From: Bacteroidaceae bacterium
Lineage (GTDB): Bacteria; Bacteroidota; Bacteroidia; Bacteroidales; Bacteroidaceae
Assembly (NCBI GenBank): GCA_017936265.1
Contig: JAGBFX010000002.1
Span: forward strand, 1-59,250
Direction of reading: 5' to 3'
Length of the DNA stretch: 59,250 bases
Every line of letters starts with the position of its first letter. The stretch's first letter is position 1. Both the position numbers and the translations under genes were made by a program. The notes under the pieces were generated by a model that made no database searches, was not told where the DNA came from, and saw nothing but the letters and a program-made list of their open reading frames with translations. This document shows positions 27,259 to 35,540 of the stretch, in pieces.

Positions 27259-27801
27259 TTACTCCTTGCTTTTGCTGAAGAAACTGAAGTTCACGCTGCC
27301 GTATGCAATGTGTCTGAAGAAATGCGGGTGCTCGCTGAAGTCATAATCCTTGCCATGCTCGAAAACCAGAATGCCTTCATCGTTGAGCATCTCCCCCGCA
27401 AGTATAAGGTCGGGTATATCCTTAAGTTCTTTAAGCGCGTACGGCGGGTCGGCGAAGATAAGGTCGTATCTGCTGCTGCAACGGCGTATGAAACGGAATA
27501 CGTCATCGCGCACCATACGCCAGTTCGCGTCGCCTAAAGCGCCTGCGCACTTTTTAAGGTGTGCGAAGTGGAGTGAGTCCATCTCGACCGAGGTCACTTC
27601 CTTGCAGCCTCTTGAGAGCAGTTCAAGGCTTATGCTGCCTGTACCCGAGAAGAGGTCAAGGGCGGCAGTCTCCTCAAAATCGATGATGTTGTTGAGGATG
27701 TTGAACAGGTTCTCCTTTGCAAAATCTGTCGTTGGTCTTGCCTTGAAGTTGCGCGGCACATCAAAGTGACGGCCTTTGTATTTTCCGCTGATTATTCGCA
27801 T
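27259..27801 (-). CDS. rsmD: 16S rRNA (guanine-966-N2) methyltransferase
   Basis: RsmD methylates G966 of 16S rRNA using S-adenosylmethionine. The 180-residue protein begins MRIISGKYKGRHF, has the RPTTDFAKENLFNIL segment, the SAM-binding LDLFSGTGSISLELLSRG (about residues 48-65) and the catalytic motif IV DPPY (about 119-122). Length is typical. It overlaps the upstream DUF3822 gene by 10 nt, and forms the last gene of a three-gene unit. Confidence 0.95.
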   Translation of the reverse strand: MRIISGKYKGRHFDVPRNFKARPTTDFAKENLFNILNNIIDFEETAALDLFSGTGSISLELLSRGCKEVTSVEMDSLHFAHLKKCAGALGDANWRMVRDDVFRFIRRCSSRYDLIFADPPYALKELKDIPDLILAGEMLNDEGILVFEHGKDYDFSEHPHFFRHIAYGSVNFSFFSKSKE

Positions 27802-28595
27802 AGTATCAGTGCTTGCAGGTCAAATGGTATTCCTTCTATTCTGTTGAGCAGACTCGACTGGAACTGCTCGCTGGGGTTTATACGCTTTCTGTTCTTTATG
27901 AAACGGGAGATGAACATCTGAAGCTCCTCGACACGGCTGTCGCCGCACAGGTAGAGCGTATCTTCGCTTTGTGAGAATCCCTGTTCCTTCCAGATGCTGA
28001 GCATATAAAAAAGGTGGTCTTCTCCGCTTTCTGCCTTGAAACTGCTCGATATTCCAATCTTGCCCTCTCTTGCAGGTATGAATGTCGAATGCTCTCCATG
28101 CAGGTATGCAAGCATACAATTCTCCTCGACAAGCCCGTTGCGGGTCATGTATCCCATGAGAATGCTTGCGGGTGTGTAGTAGGTAACGTCGCCAAGCTCC
28201 TGAAGGATAGTGTATATGCCTTTGTCTACGGCGAAGATGATAGTGAGCCCCTGTACTGTGAGCTTGTTGGACATTATCTCGATGTTGCTGTCGCTCTTGG
28301 GGAAACAGCAACGGTAGAATACCTTATAGTCCTGTCTATTGTCGAATTCTGCCGGTATTGCAGTGTATTCCGATGTCTCGATTATCGCCTTTACATTCAG
28401 GTTGCCCTCTCCTGTGATGAACTGACACTCGTCTACGGCTTTCCTCAGGTTTACCTCAAGGCTTGTCTCCTTGTCTGTAGGGTAATAGCTGTATTTCAGG
28501 GATGAGGGGTCTGTCGGTGTATAGCTGCAAAAACAAAATCCATTCGTACTGATACGAATGGATAATGTTCTGTTTGCTGTTTTATCCACGCTCAT
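27792..28595 (-). CDS. DUF3822 family protein
   Basis: About 267 residues, no signal peptide. I start at the ATG at 28595 (MSVDKTANRTLSIRI). The family, restricted to Bacteroidota, has an actin-like/ASKHA-related fold and sits next to rsmD in many genomes; biochemical function is unknown. Features seen: a two-lobed layout with AEFDNRQDYKVFYRCCFPKSDSNIEI, GLTIIFAVDKGIYTILQ and DTLYLCGDSR segments, ending PFDLQALILCE. It overlaps genes on both sides by a few bases, implying co-translation with rsmD. Confidence 0.8.
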   Translation of the reverse strand: MSVDKTANRTLSIRISTNGFCFCSYTPTDPSSLKYSYYPTDKETSLEVNLRKAVDECQFITGEGNLNVKAIIETSEYTAIPAEFDNRQDYKVFYRCCFPKSDSNIEIMSNKLTVQGLTIIFAVDKGIYTILQELGDVTYYTPASILMGYMTRNGLVEENCMLAYLHGEHSTFIPAREGKIGISSSFKAESGEDHLFYMLSIWKEQGFSQSEDTLYLCGDSRVEELQMFISRFIKNRKRINPSEQFQSSLLNRIEGIPFDLQALILCE

Positions 28596-28599
28596 GGAA

Positions 28600-29472
28600 T
28601 TACTCCCAGTTGCCGGCATTCTTGTTAGGAATCTTCTTGTCACCGATCTTCAGACATGGGATTACGTCGAAAATCTCCTTGCCCTCGGTGTCGCGCAATA
28701 CGTTGCCTTCCTCATCCTTGTGGTACTCCTTTCTTACAGGACGATTGTTCTTCTTTACCTCAAGGAGGTAGTTGTCAAGCTCCTGCTTGCTGATACCCTC
28801 GAGGTAGAACTTAGAATCGGCATATGCCTCGAACAAAGCACCTGAACCGCTTCTGCCGTTGGTCTCCATTACAAACTTCTCGCCGTTGCCGAATGGGATG
28901 AACTCCAAAGAGTCAACAGGATACTGTCTGCTGTGGTACAATGTGTCAAGAAGGTTGAGCCATGTCGTATCGCGGCTGAATTCCTTGAGTGAGAGAGTCT
29001 GGTGTGGGCTCTTCTTCTTCTCGATTGCGTCGAAAACCTTCCAGTCATCCTTCTCCTTGGCCTCTGCAAGAATTACAAGGAATACAGAGTCTGCCTGATT
29101 TGATGTGAGGCTATAGAACTCTTCAACTTTCTCGCTGTTCCTTCTTTTCTTGTTCTCCTTTGCGATGGTCTCGTTTGCCAATGTGAGGAGATAAGCCTGC
29201 TGCTCATCGCTGAGCTCGTATGTCTTCTTTACAATACCCTTTTTGCCGGTCTTTACAAAGTCAATGAGAGTCTCAAAGTCCTCGGCATATTTGCCGTTCT
29301 GTGAGTAATATTCCTCCTGAGCCTTCTTGATGTCAACAAGACGCTTGATGACAACCTCTTCTCTGTTCTCTCTTACCTCTTTGAATTCGATAGGGTTCAT
29401 GATGCTGCGGAAGCAGATGTAAACCAACCCTGCAATTACAACAAGTAAAATAACTTTTAGTACGTTTTTCAT
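28600..29472 (-). CDS. Membrane-anchored periplasmic protein, pseudopilin-like N-terminus
   Basis: A 290-residue protein with one N-terminal membrane helix (residues 5-22, VLKVILLVVIAGLVYICF) and a large outside domain. The segment VDIKKAQEEYYSQNGKYAEDFETLIDFV (about 46-73) resembles the post-helix region of type II secretion pseudopilins, but no prepilin peptidase site is visible. The rest is charged and unrecognised. It is the first gene of the DUF3822-rsmD unit and ends 4 nt before the next start. Confidence 0.65.
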   Translation of the reverse strand: MKNVLKVILLVVIAGLVYICFRSIMNPIEFKEVRENREEVVIKRLVDIKKAQEEYYSQNGKYAEDFETLIDFVKTGKKGIVKKTYELSDEQQAYLLTLANETIAKENKKRRNSEKVEEFYSLTSNQADSVFLVILAEAKEKDDWKVFDAIEKKKSPHQTLSLKEFSRDTTWLNLLDTLYHSRQYPVDSLEFIPFGNGEKFVMETNGRSGSGALFEAYADSKFYLEGISKQELDNYLLEVKKNNRPVRKEYHKDEEGNVLRDTEGKEIFDVIPCLKIGDKKIPNKNAGNWE

Positions 29473-29494
29473 TGCTCTATATTTTTTTATTATG

Positions 29495-29502
29495 TATTTT
29501 CG
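29495..29502 (+). promoter_or_regulatory. Putative -7 box for the helicase gene
   Basis: TATTTTCG with ATTG 20 nt upstream (29471-29474) as a possible -33. It is divergent from and interleaved with the opposite promoter. Confidence 0.4.
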
Positions 29503-29507
29503 TGTCG

Positions 29508-29515
29508 CAAAAATA
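29508..29515 (-). promoter_or_regulatory. -7 box for the DUF3822/rsmD operon
   Basis: The minus strand reads TATTTTTG, a perfect TAnnTTTG, 35 nt before the first ATG of the unit. Confidence 0.5.
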
Positions 29516-29565
29516 AGAAATAAAAACGAATTTACGTTTTTATATACATTTTTTTATTGGTAAAA

Positions 29566-30987
29566 GTGATAAATAAATATTTAGCCTCGCAAATTAAATC
29601 AAATTTTCCTTTCAATCCAACTGCAGAGCAGGAAATTTCTCTTCAAAAAATATCAGAATTCATACTTTCTGGCGATGACCGTAAGATATTCATGCTTTGT
29701 GGCTATGCAGGAACAGGAAAGACTACCCTTGTATCAGCTCTGGTAAAGACAATGGCACAGCTCGAGAGACGGTGTGTGCTTCTGGCTCCTACAGGGCGTG
29801 CGGCAAAGGTCTTTTCTTCCTATTCGGGAAAGAGCGCTTATACAATCCACCGGTGGATATACCGGCAGAAATCAATCCTCAACGGTGCTCAGTTCGTACT
29901 TTCCGAGAACAGGTCGGTGAATACGCTTTTCATTGTCGATGAGGCTTCGATGATTGCCAATGACGGCAGTTCGGGCTTCGGTACGGGGGCGCTGCTCGAT
30001 GACCTTGTGGAGTATGTCTATTCAGGAAGGGGGTGTTCTATGCTGCTGCTCGGCGATACAGCCCAACTGCCGCCGGTGGGCGAACTGCTCTCTCCTGCTC
30101 TTTCGGCAGAGTATATGCGTTCTATGTTTCTTGATGTGACTCATGTGGAGCTTACCCAGGTCATGCGTCAGCTCGATGGCTCGGGTATATTGCAGAATGC
30201 CACCATGCTGCGCGAGATAATCCGTAGCGGCGGGAGCGGCTTTCTCCCTCAGCTCCAACTGAAAGGCTTTGCCGATATCACTCCAGTCTCGGGCGATGAG
30301 CTCATCGAGGCTATCGAAGGAAGCTACTCCTCTGTCGGTGTCGAGGATACGATAGTCCTGTGCCGCTCGAACAAGCGTGCCAATGTTTATAACGAGGGCA
30401 TAAGGCGTCGCATACTCTACCGCGAGGAGGAACTTAACCGTGGCGACATGCTCATGGTCGTGAAGAACAACTACTATTGGCGCGAACTGCTGGGCAAAGA
30501 GGACAAGAGCCTACTAGACAAGATTGACTTCATTGCCAATGGCGATATGGCCGAGATTGTCCGTGTTGGCGGGGTAGAGGAGATGTACGGCTTCCGCTAT
30601 GCCGATGTCACCCTCTCGCTTGTCGATTATGAGGATTGCGAGATTGATGTGATGATCATGCTCGATACTCTCATGAGCGAGTCGCCTTCACTTACCCGCG
30701 AGGAGAACGAGAGGCTCTTTCTATCGGTATGGGAAGACTATCCCGAAATACGCTCAAAACGCAAGCGGATGGAGGAAATCCGAAAGAATCCCTATTACAA
30801 TGCCTTGCAGGTAAAGTATGGCTATGCCGTCACATGTCACAAAGCGCAGGGTGGACAATGGAAGCATGTCTTTCTCGACCAGGGATACGTGACTGCCGAC
30901 ATGATGAATGCCGATTACTACCGCTGGTTATATACGGCCTTTACCCGTGCTACAGAGAAACTCTATCTGGTGAACTGGAAAGTGTGA
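29566..30987 (+). CDS. SF1 DNA helicase, RecD/Dda-like
   Basis: A 473-residue superfamily 1B helicase. Walker A GYAGTGKTT lies at about residues 46-54, the RAAK motif APTGRAAKVFSSY follows, Walker B is LFIVDEASM, motif III is LLLGDTAQLPPVGE, and the C-terminal motifs KYGYAVTCHKAQGGQWKHV and RWLYTAFTRATEKLYLV complete the set. There is no RecD N-terminal or RecBC partner, so a Dda/RecD2-type motor is likely. No ATG exists near the start; GTG at 29566 (reading VINKYLASQI) fits the family N-terminus better than TTG at 29557. Confidence 0.88.
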   Translation: MINKYLASQIKSNFPFNPTAEQEISLQKISEFILSGDDRKIFMLCGYAGTGKTTLVSALVKTMAQLERRCVLLAPTGRAAKVFSSYSGKSAYTIHRWIYRQKSILNGAQFVLSENRSVNTLFIVDEASMIANDGSSGFGTGALLDDLVEYVYSGRGCSMLLLGDTAQLPPVGELLSPALSAEYMRSMFLDVTHVELTQVMRQLDGSGILQNATMLREIIRSGGSGFLPQLQLKGFADITPVSGDELIEAIEGSYSSVGVEDTIVLCRSNKRANVYNEGIRRRILYREEELNRGDMLMVVKNNYYWRELLGKEDKSLLDKIDFIANGDMAEIVRVGGVEEMYGFRYADVTLSLVDYEDCEIDVMIMLDTLMSESPSLTREENERLFLSVWEDYPEIRSKRKRMEEIRKNPYYNALQVKYGYAVTCHKAQGGQWKHVFLDQGYVTADMMNADYYRWLYTAFTRATEKLYLVNWKV

Positions 30988-30993
30988 TTGCAG

Positions 30994-31020
30994 ACAGCGT
31001 ACACTGCTGTATCCTTTTTT
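30994..31020 (+). terminator. Weak terminator after the helicase gene
   Basis: ACAGC/GCTGT stem with a 7-nt loop followed by ATCC and six Ts. Confidence 0.45.
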
Positions 31021-31042
31021 GATGCTGCTTGCAGCATGTATG

Positions 31043-31077
31043 AAAAAGAGTGAGCCAAAACATTATTGACCCACTCT
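31043..31077 (-). terminator. Terminator of alaS
   Basis: On the minus strand a 12-bp stem (AGAGTGGGTCAA with TTGGCTCACTCT, two G-U pairs) with a 7-nt loop is followed by TTTTTC. The wobble pairs work only in the minus-strand RNA. Confidence 0.75.
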
Positions 31078-31100
31078 CTTCGTTATTATCGTAAGATTTT

Positions 31101-33719
31101 TTATCCCTCGACTATCTCGAATACCTTGTCGATGGCAGCCTTGATGCCCTCGGGGTTCTTGCCGCCGGCCTGGGCGAAGTGTGCTTGACCGCCTCCGCCG
31201 CCCTGCATCTCGCGCGCTGCCTGACCGACAATCTTTCCGGCATTGATGCCACGCTCAACGAGGTCGGCACTTGCCGAGATTGTAAGCTGTGGCTTGCCGT
31301 TGTGTACGCTGCCGACAACTACAAGAAGGTTCTCAGGCTGTTCCTGACGGAGCATGAACACGATATCCTTTACTGTAGCTGGTGCAGCAGGCAGTATTGC
31401 GCTGATGTAGCGCATGCCGCCCTTCTCCTTGATCTCCTTGAGAAGCTCGTTCTTCATTGAGGCTGCCTTCTCCTTTGCGTACTCCTCAATCTCCTTCTTC
31501 AGTTCGGCGTTCTCTGCAATTGACTTTGCGATTGTAGCCTTCAGATTCGGAACGTTGTTGAAGAGCGCGTGTATCTCCTTCATCAGTGTCTGCAACTTGT
31601 ATAGGTGGTTCTCAAGCGCTTCGCCTGTGATGGCCTCGATGCGTCGTACACCAGCCGCAACTGAGCTCTCGCTGATAATCTTTACCATGCCTATGCAACC
31701 AGTTGAGGGAACGTGTGTACCGCCACAGAACTCTATCGATGTGCCGAACTGTACAACACGTACGTGGTCGCCGTACTTCTCGCCGAAGAGGGCAATGGCA
31801 CCAAGTTTCTTGGCCTCCTCAATAGGTATGTTGCGGTGGTCTGTAAGTGAGATGTTCTCGCGGATGCGTGCGTTGACAATACGCTCCACCTGCTCGATCT
31901 CTTCATCTGTTACCTTCTGGAAATGTGAGAAGTCAAAACGTATCGCGTCGGGGGTAACCAGCGAACCCTTCTGTTCTACATGTGTGCCGAGTACCTGACG
32001 CAGAGCCTGGTCAAGAAGGTGTGTGCATGAGTGGTTTGCTGCACATGCGGCACGTTTCTCCTTGTTCACCTCGGCGCCGAACAGTGCTGCAGGGTCAGCA
32101 GGCAGTTTTTTTGTTATGTGGATTGGCAGGTTGTTCTCTTTCTTGGTGTCGATGACCTCGATGCGCTCGTCTCCGCATACAAGATAACCGGTGTCGCCTA
32201 CCTGACCTCCGCTCTCTGCGTAGAACGGAGTCTCTTTCAGGACAATCTGGTAAAGGGTCTGGTTCTTCTGCTTTGTCTGGCGGTAGCGCAGGATAGTAGT
32301 GCTGTACTCTGTGTTGTCGTAGCCTACAAAAGTGCAGTCGCCCTCGTTCACAGTTACCCAGTCGCCATTCTCGACAGCGGCGGCATTGCGTGCGCGTGTC
32401 TTCTGTTTGAGCATCTCCTCATCGAACTCGGCCATGTTCACATCAAGGCCGTTCTCGCGCAGGATGAGCTGTGTGAGGTCAATCGGGAAACCGTATGTGT
32501 CGTAGAGAGTAAATGCCTCGACACCGCTGATTTCGCTCTTGTCGGCAGCCTTTGTGGCAGCAATAATCTTGTCAAGCATCTGCATGCCTGTCGCAAGTGT
32601 GCGCAGGAATGACTCCTCCTCCTCCTTGATGACCTTAGTGATAAGTTCCTGCTGTGCACCAAGCTCGGGATAAGCATCGCCCATGTTGTCGATGAGTGTT
32701 GGAACGAGCTTGTACAGGAACGCCTGCTTCTGCTCGAGGAATGTGTATCCGTAGCGTACTGCACGGCGCAGGATGCGGCGGATGACATATCCGGCCTTTG
32801 CGTTTGAAGGCAACTGACCGTCAGTGATTGAGAATGATATTGTACGTATGTGGTCGGCAATCACGCGCATTGCGATGTCTGTCTGCTCGCTGTCGCCGTA
32901 CTTCTTGCCCGAAATGTCACCGATAGTCTTTATGATCGGCTGGAACACGTCGGTATCATAGTTTGAACGCTTGCCCTGAAGTGCCATACATAGACGCTCG
33001 AATCCCATGCCGGTGTCGATGACCTTTGCGGGCAGCTCCTCAAGGTGCCCGTCAGCCATACGGTTGTACTGCATGAACACAAGATTCCATATCTCGATGA
33101 CCTGCGGGTGTGAACCGTTCACGAGGTCGCGTCCGGGAACAGCTGCGCGCTCCTCATCGCTTCGCAGGTCAATGTGAATCTCGCTGCACGGACCGCAAGG
33201 GCCTGTGTCGCCCATTTCCCAGAAGTTGTCTTTGAGGTTTCCATTGAGGATTCTCTCGGCAGGGAGGTGCTTCTCCCATATTGCTGCAGCCTCATTGTCG
33301 CGCTCGAGACCCTCACTTGCTGCCCCCTCGAATACAGTGACGTAAAGTCGCTCCTTGTCGAGTTTTACAACCTCGGTAAGGTACTCCCATGCCCAATCGA
33401 TGGCTTCCTGCTTGAAGTAGTCGCCGAACGACCAGTTACCGAGCATCTCGAACATCGTGTGGTGGTATGTGTCATGTCCGACCTCTTCAAGGTCGTTGTG
33501 CTTGCCGCTTACTCTCAAGCACTTCTGTGAGTCGGCAACGCGTTTGCTCTTGGCAGGGGCATTACCCAGAATGATATCCTTGAACTGGTTCATTCCTGCG
33601 TTTGTGAACATTAGTGTGGGGTCGTCCTTGACAACCATCGGTGCAGAGGGTACGATGAGGTGGCCCTTCTGCTCGAAGAATTTCTTGAATGATTCTCTAA
33701 TCTCTTTTGAAGTGAGCAT
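31101..33719 (-). CDS. alaS: Alanine-tRNA ligase
   Basis: AlaRS charges tRNA-Ala. The 872-residue protein has the class II catalytic core (start [17 protein letters not shown], motif [29 protein letters not shown]), the editing domain with zinc ligands HSCTHLL (HxxxH; about 563-569) and [10 protein letters not shown] (about 667-676), and a C-terminal C-Ala domain containing the [14 protein letters not shown] glycine-rich motif. Length is typical. It is monocistronic with its own promoter and terminator. Confidence 0.97.
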   Translation of the reverse strand: MLTSKEIRESFKKFFEQKGHLIVPSAPMVVKDDPTLMFTNAGMNQFKDIILGNAPAKSKRVADSQKCLRVSGKHNDLEEVGHDTYHHTMFEMLGNWSFGDYFKQEAIDWAWEYLTEVVKLDKERLYVTVFEGAASEGLERDNEAAAIWEKHLPAERILNGNLKDNFWEMGDTGPCGPCSEIHIDLRSDEERAAVPGRDLVNGSHPQVIEIWNLVFMQYNRMADGHLEELPAKVIDTGMGFERLCMALQGKRSNYDTDVFQPIIKTIGDISGKKYGDSEQTDIAMRVIADHIRTISFSITDGQLPSNAKAGYVIRRILRRAVRYGYTFLEQKQAFLYKLVPTLIDNMGDAYPELGAQQELITKVIKEEEESFLRTLATGMQMLDKIIAATKAADKSEISGVEAFTLYDTYGFPIDLTQLILRENGLDVNMAEFDEEMLKQKTRARNAAAVENGDWVTVNEGDCTFVGYDNTEYSTTILRYRQTKQKNQTLYQIVLKETPFYAESGGQVGDTGYLVCGDERIEVIDTKKENNLPIHITKKLPADPAALFGAEVNKEKRAACAANHSCTHLLDQALRQVLGTHVEQKGSLVTPDAIRFDFSHFQKVTDEEIEQVERIVNARIRENISLTDHRNIPIEEAKKLGAIALFGEKYGDHVRVVQFGTSIEFCGGTHVPSTGCIGMVKIISESSVAAGVRRIEAITGEALENHLYKLQTLMKEIHALFNNVPNLKATIAKSIAENAELKKEIEEYAKEKAASMKNELLKEIKEKGGMRYISAILPAAPATVKDIVFMLRQEQPENLLVVVGSVHNGKPQLTISASADLVERGINAGKIVGQAAREMQGGGGGQAHFAQAGGKNPEGIKAAIDKVFEIVEG

Positions 33720-33802
33720 ATTTAAATGATTTTGTTGTTCTTTAATACTCTTTATTCGCGCATTTGCGGCCGCTTTTAGGGTGACTTTCTTGCGCGTAAG
33801 CG

Positions 33803-33810
33803 CAAAGGTA
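33803..33810 (-). promoter_or_regulatory. -7 box for alaS
   Basis: The minus strand reads TACCTTTG followed by CGC; predicted leader about 75 nt. No T-box-like element was seen. Confidence 0.55.
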
Positions 33811-33912
33811 CAACTTTTTCACGAAAAATGTGGTGGCGAGTATGCATAAATCATTCTGTAACCAAGAATTTGTCTCTCATTTGTTACTACAAGTTAAAAG
33901 AGTTACCCGATG

Positions 33913-33943
33913 TTTGTGTTTTTTTTATGTTTTATTATCTTTG
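33913..33943 (+). promoter_or_regulatory. Consensus promoter TTTG-N19-TATCTTTG
   Basis: TTTG at 33913-33916 and TATCTTTG at 33936-33943 with 19 nt between them is a textbook Bacteroidota promoter. It lies 175 nt upstream of the M23 peptidase start. Confidence 0.7.
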
Positions 33944-33963
33944 CACTAACGTGCGAAAATAGA

Positions 33964-34111
33964 ATGCACTCGCAGTGATATATCTGAAGTAAACTTCATA
34001 CATCTCGCTCGTGTGTATGTATCTTTGCAGTATGTAGCGAAGATATACTATATCGGCGCGGTAAAATATTCAAGCAGCTTGATATATTTCGCTCGTTTAT
34101 GATTATTTTTG
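33964..34111 (+). promoter_or_regulatory. Three CGCTCG/TAnnTTTG promoter modules ahead of the M23 peptidase
   Basis: A 9-mer ending in CTCG followed 8 nt later by a -7-like box recurs: ATGCACTCG/TATCTGAA (33964-33972, 33981-33988, degenerate), TCTCGCTCG/TATCTTTG (34003-34011, 34020-34027) and TTTCGCTCG/TATTTTTG (34087-34095, 34104-34111). The last would start transcription at about the ATG. The same pairing precedes surE. Confidence 0.55.
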
Positions 34112-34118
34112 CAGTGGA

Positions 34119-35099
34119 ATGGGAAAAAGGAGAGTCTATTACATATTCAACCCCGATACTAGAACCTACGACCGTGTTTATCCGAACTTTGCGCAGAAGT
34201 TCCTGACACTTGTGCGTCGTTGTGTATACTACATAATCTTCGGCGGGCTCTCGTTCCTGCTTTTCTCCCTTATCTTCGACAGGCCCGGTGCTCAGGAATA
34301 CCAGCATGAGAATTCGCAGCTTCTGGCACAGTACCAGATTCTTTCGGAGCGTCTTGACCGCGCGTTGCTTGTGCAGAAGGATATACAGCAGCGCGATGAC
34401 AATCTCTATCGTGTCATGCTTGATGCAGAACCGGTCTCATCGGCGGTGCGCAATGCCGGCTATGCGGGTACTAACCGCTATGATAAGCTCCTTAAAATGG
34501 ATAATTCGGAACTCCTTGTAGAGACTACGCAGAAACTCGATTTCCTTGAAAAACAGCTTTATCTTCAGGTAAAGTCCTTTGATGAGATTGTCGCCCTTAA
34601 CAAAGAGGCCGAGGACCGGATACATCATATCCCCTCTATCCAGCCTATTGCCAACCGTGATCTAAAACGTACCGCATCGGGTTATGGCTACCGCATTGAC
34701 CCGGTATACAACATCCGCAAGTTCCATACGGGAATGGACTTTTCATGTGACAAGAAGACCCCGGTATATGCAACGGCCGACGGTGTCGTGGAGAGTGCAA
34801 AATGGCAGCGAGGCTACGGCTATACGGTGGTTATTGACCACGGTTACGGCTACAAGACTCTCTATGCCCACCTGCTTGACAAGAATTTCCTTGTAAAGAA
34901 AGGGCAGAAGGTTGTCCGTGGAGAGCAGATTGCGCTCAGCGGAAACTCAGGCAAGAGTACCGGCCCGCATCTGCACTATGAGGTAATCGTGAAGGGACAG
35001 TATGTGAATCCTGTGAACTACTACTTCATGGACCTTGACGCGGACGGTTATGACCAGATGCTGCAGATGGCCGAAAACCATGGCAAGATATATGATTGA
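34119..35099 (+). CDS. M23-family (LytM) murein endopeptidase
   Basis: A 326-residue membrane-anchored peptidase. A basic start (MGKRRVYYIFNPDTRTYDRVYP) is conserved in Bacteroidota homologues; one membrane helix spans about residues 36-53; a coiled-coil-like segment (about 60-165) precedes the LytM domain (about 188-312). Zinc ligands are intact: His203 and Asp207 (HTGMD), and His284/His286 (HLHYE). It should cleave peptidoglycan cross-bridges or regulate other hydrolases. The nearest promoter would give an almost leaderless mRNA. merR follows 25 nt later. Confidence 0.92.
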   Translation: MGKRRVYYIFNPDTRTYDRVYPNFAQKFLTLVRRCVYYIIFGGLSFLLFSLIFDRPGAQEYQHENSQLLAQYQILSERLDRALLVQKDIQQRDDNLYRVMLDAEPVSSAVRNAGYAGTNRYDKLLKMDNSELLVETTQKLDFLEKQLYLQVKSFDEIVALNKEAEDRIHHIPSIQPIANRDLKRTASGYGYRIDPVYNIRKFHTGMDFSCDKKTPVYATADGVVESAKWQRGYGYTVVIDHGYGYKTLYAHLLDKNFLVKKGQKVVRGEQIALSGNSGKSTGPHLHYEVIVKGQYVNPVNYYFMDLDADGYDQMLQMAENHGKIYD

Positions 35100-35124
35100 G
35101 AACCTTTATAATAAATGCTGACAT

Positions 35125-35475
35125 ATGGCACTCAAGAAGGATAAGGATTTGAAGATGTACTACTCCATCAAGGAGGTAGCTGCGGAACTCTCTGTTACTG
35201 AGACCACTCTGCGTTACTGGGAGACGGTGTTCCCCCAGGTGGCCCCATACAAGGGTGCCAATGGAGTACGCCGTTATACGAAGGATGACATAAAGACCTT
35301 GCGTACAATATATCATCTTGTAAAGGAGCGCGGCCTTACCCTGTCGGGTGCAAAGAAACAGTTCAAGTCGGGTGGTCCCAAGGAGAGCGCCGAGAATGTG
35401 AGCGAGGTTATTGACCGCCTCAAGGCAATACGTGAGGAGCTGTTGGGCATAAAGAGCGGGCTCGAAGTACTGTAA
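35125..35475 (+). CDS. MerR-family transcriptional regulator
   Basis: A 116-residue DNA-binding protein. The MerR winged helix-turn-helix is clear at residues 11-80: YYSIKEVAAELSVTETTLRYWE, then RRYTKDDIKTLRTIYHLVKERGLTLSGAKKQ. No cysteines or ligand domain follow; the C-terminus is a short helix for dimerisation, so the signal it senses is unknown. Likely co-transcribed with the M23 peptidase gene, as is common in the phylum. Confidence 0.9.
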   Translation: MALKKDKDLKMYYSIKEVAAELSVTETTLRYWETVFPQVAPYKGANGVRRYTKDDIKTLRTIYHLVKERGLTLSGAKKQFKSGGPKESAENVSEVIDRLKAIREELLGIKSGLEVL

Positions 35476-35483
35476 ATCTGATA

Positions 35484-35533
35484 CCATAATAAAAGAGTGT
35501 GTCGGACATGTCCGACACACTCTTTTATTATGG
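35484..35533. terminator. Perfect 50-bp palindrome between merR and rel
   Basis: Both 25-nt halves match exactly, running from CCATAATAAAAGAG to its complement around the centre GGACATGTCC. A/T-runs in both arms give bidirectional terminator behaviour for the convergent merR and rel genes. Confidence 0.9.
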
Positions 35534-35540
35534 CTATGGT

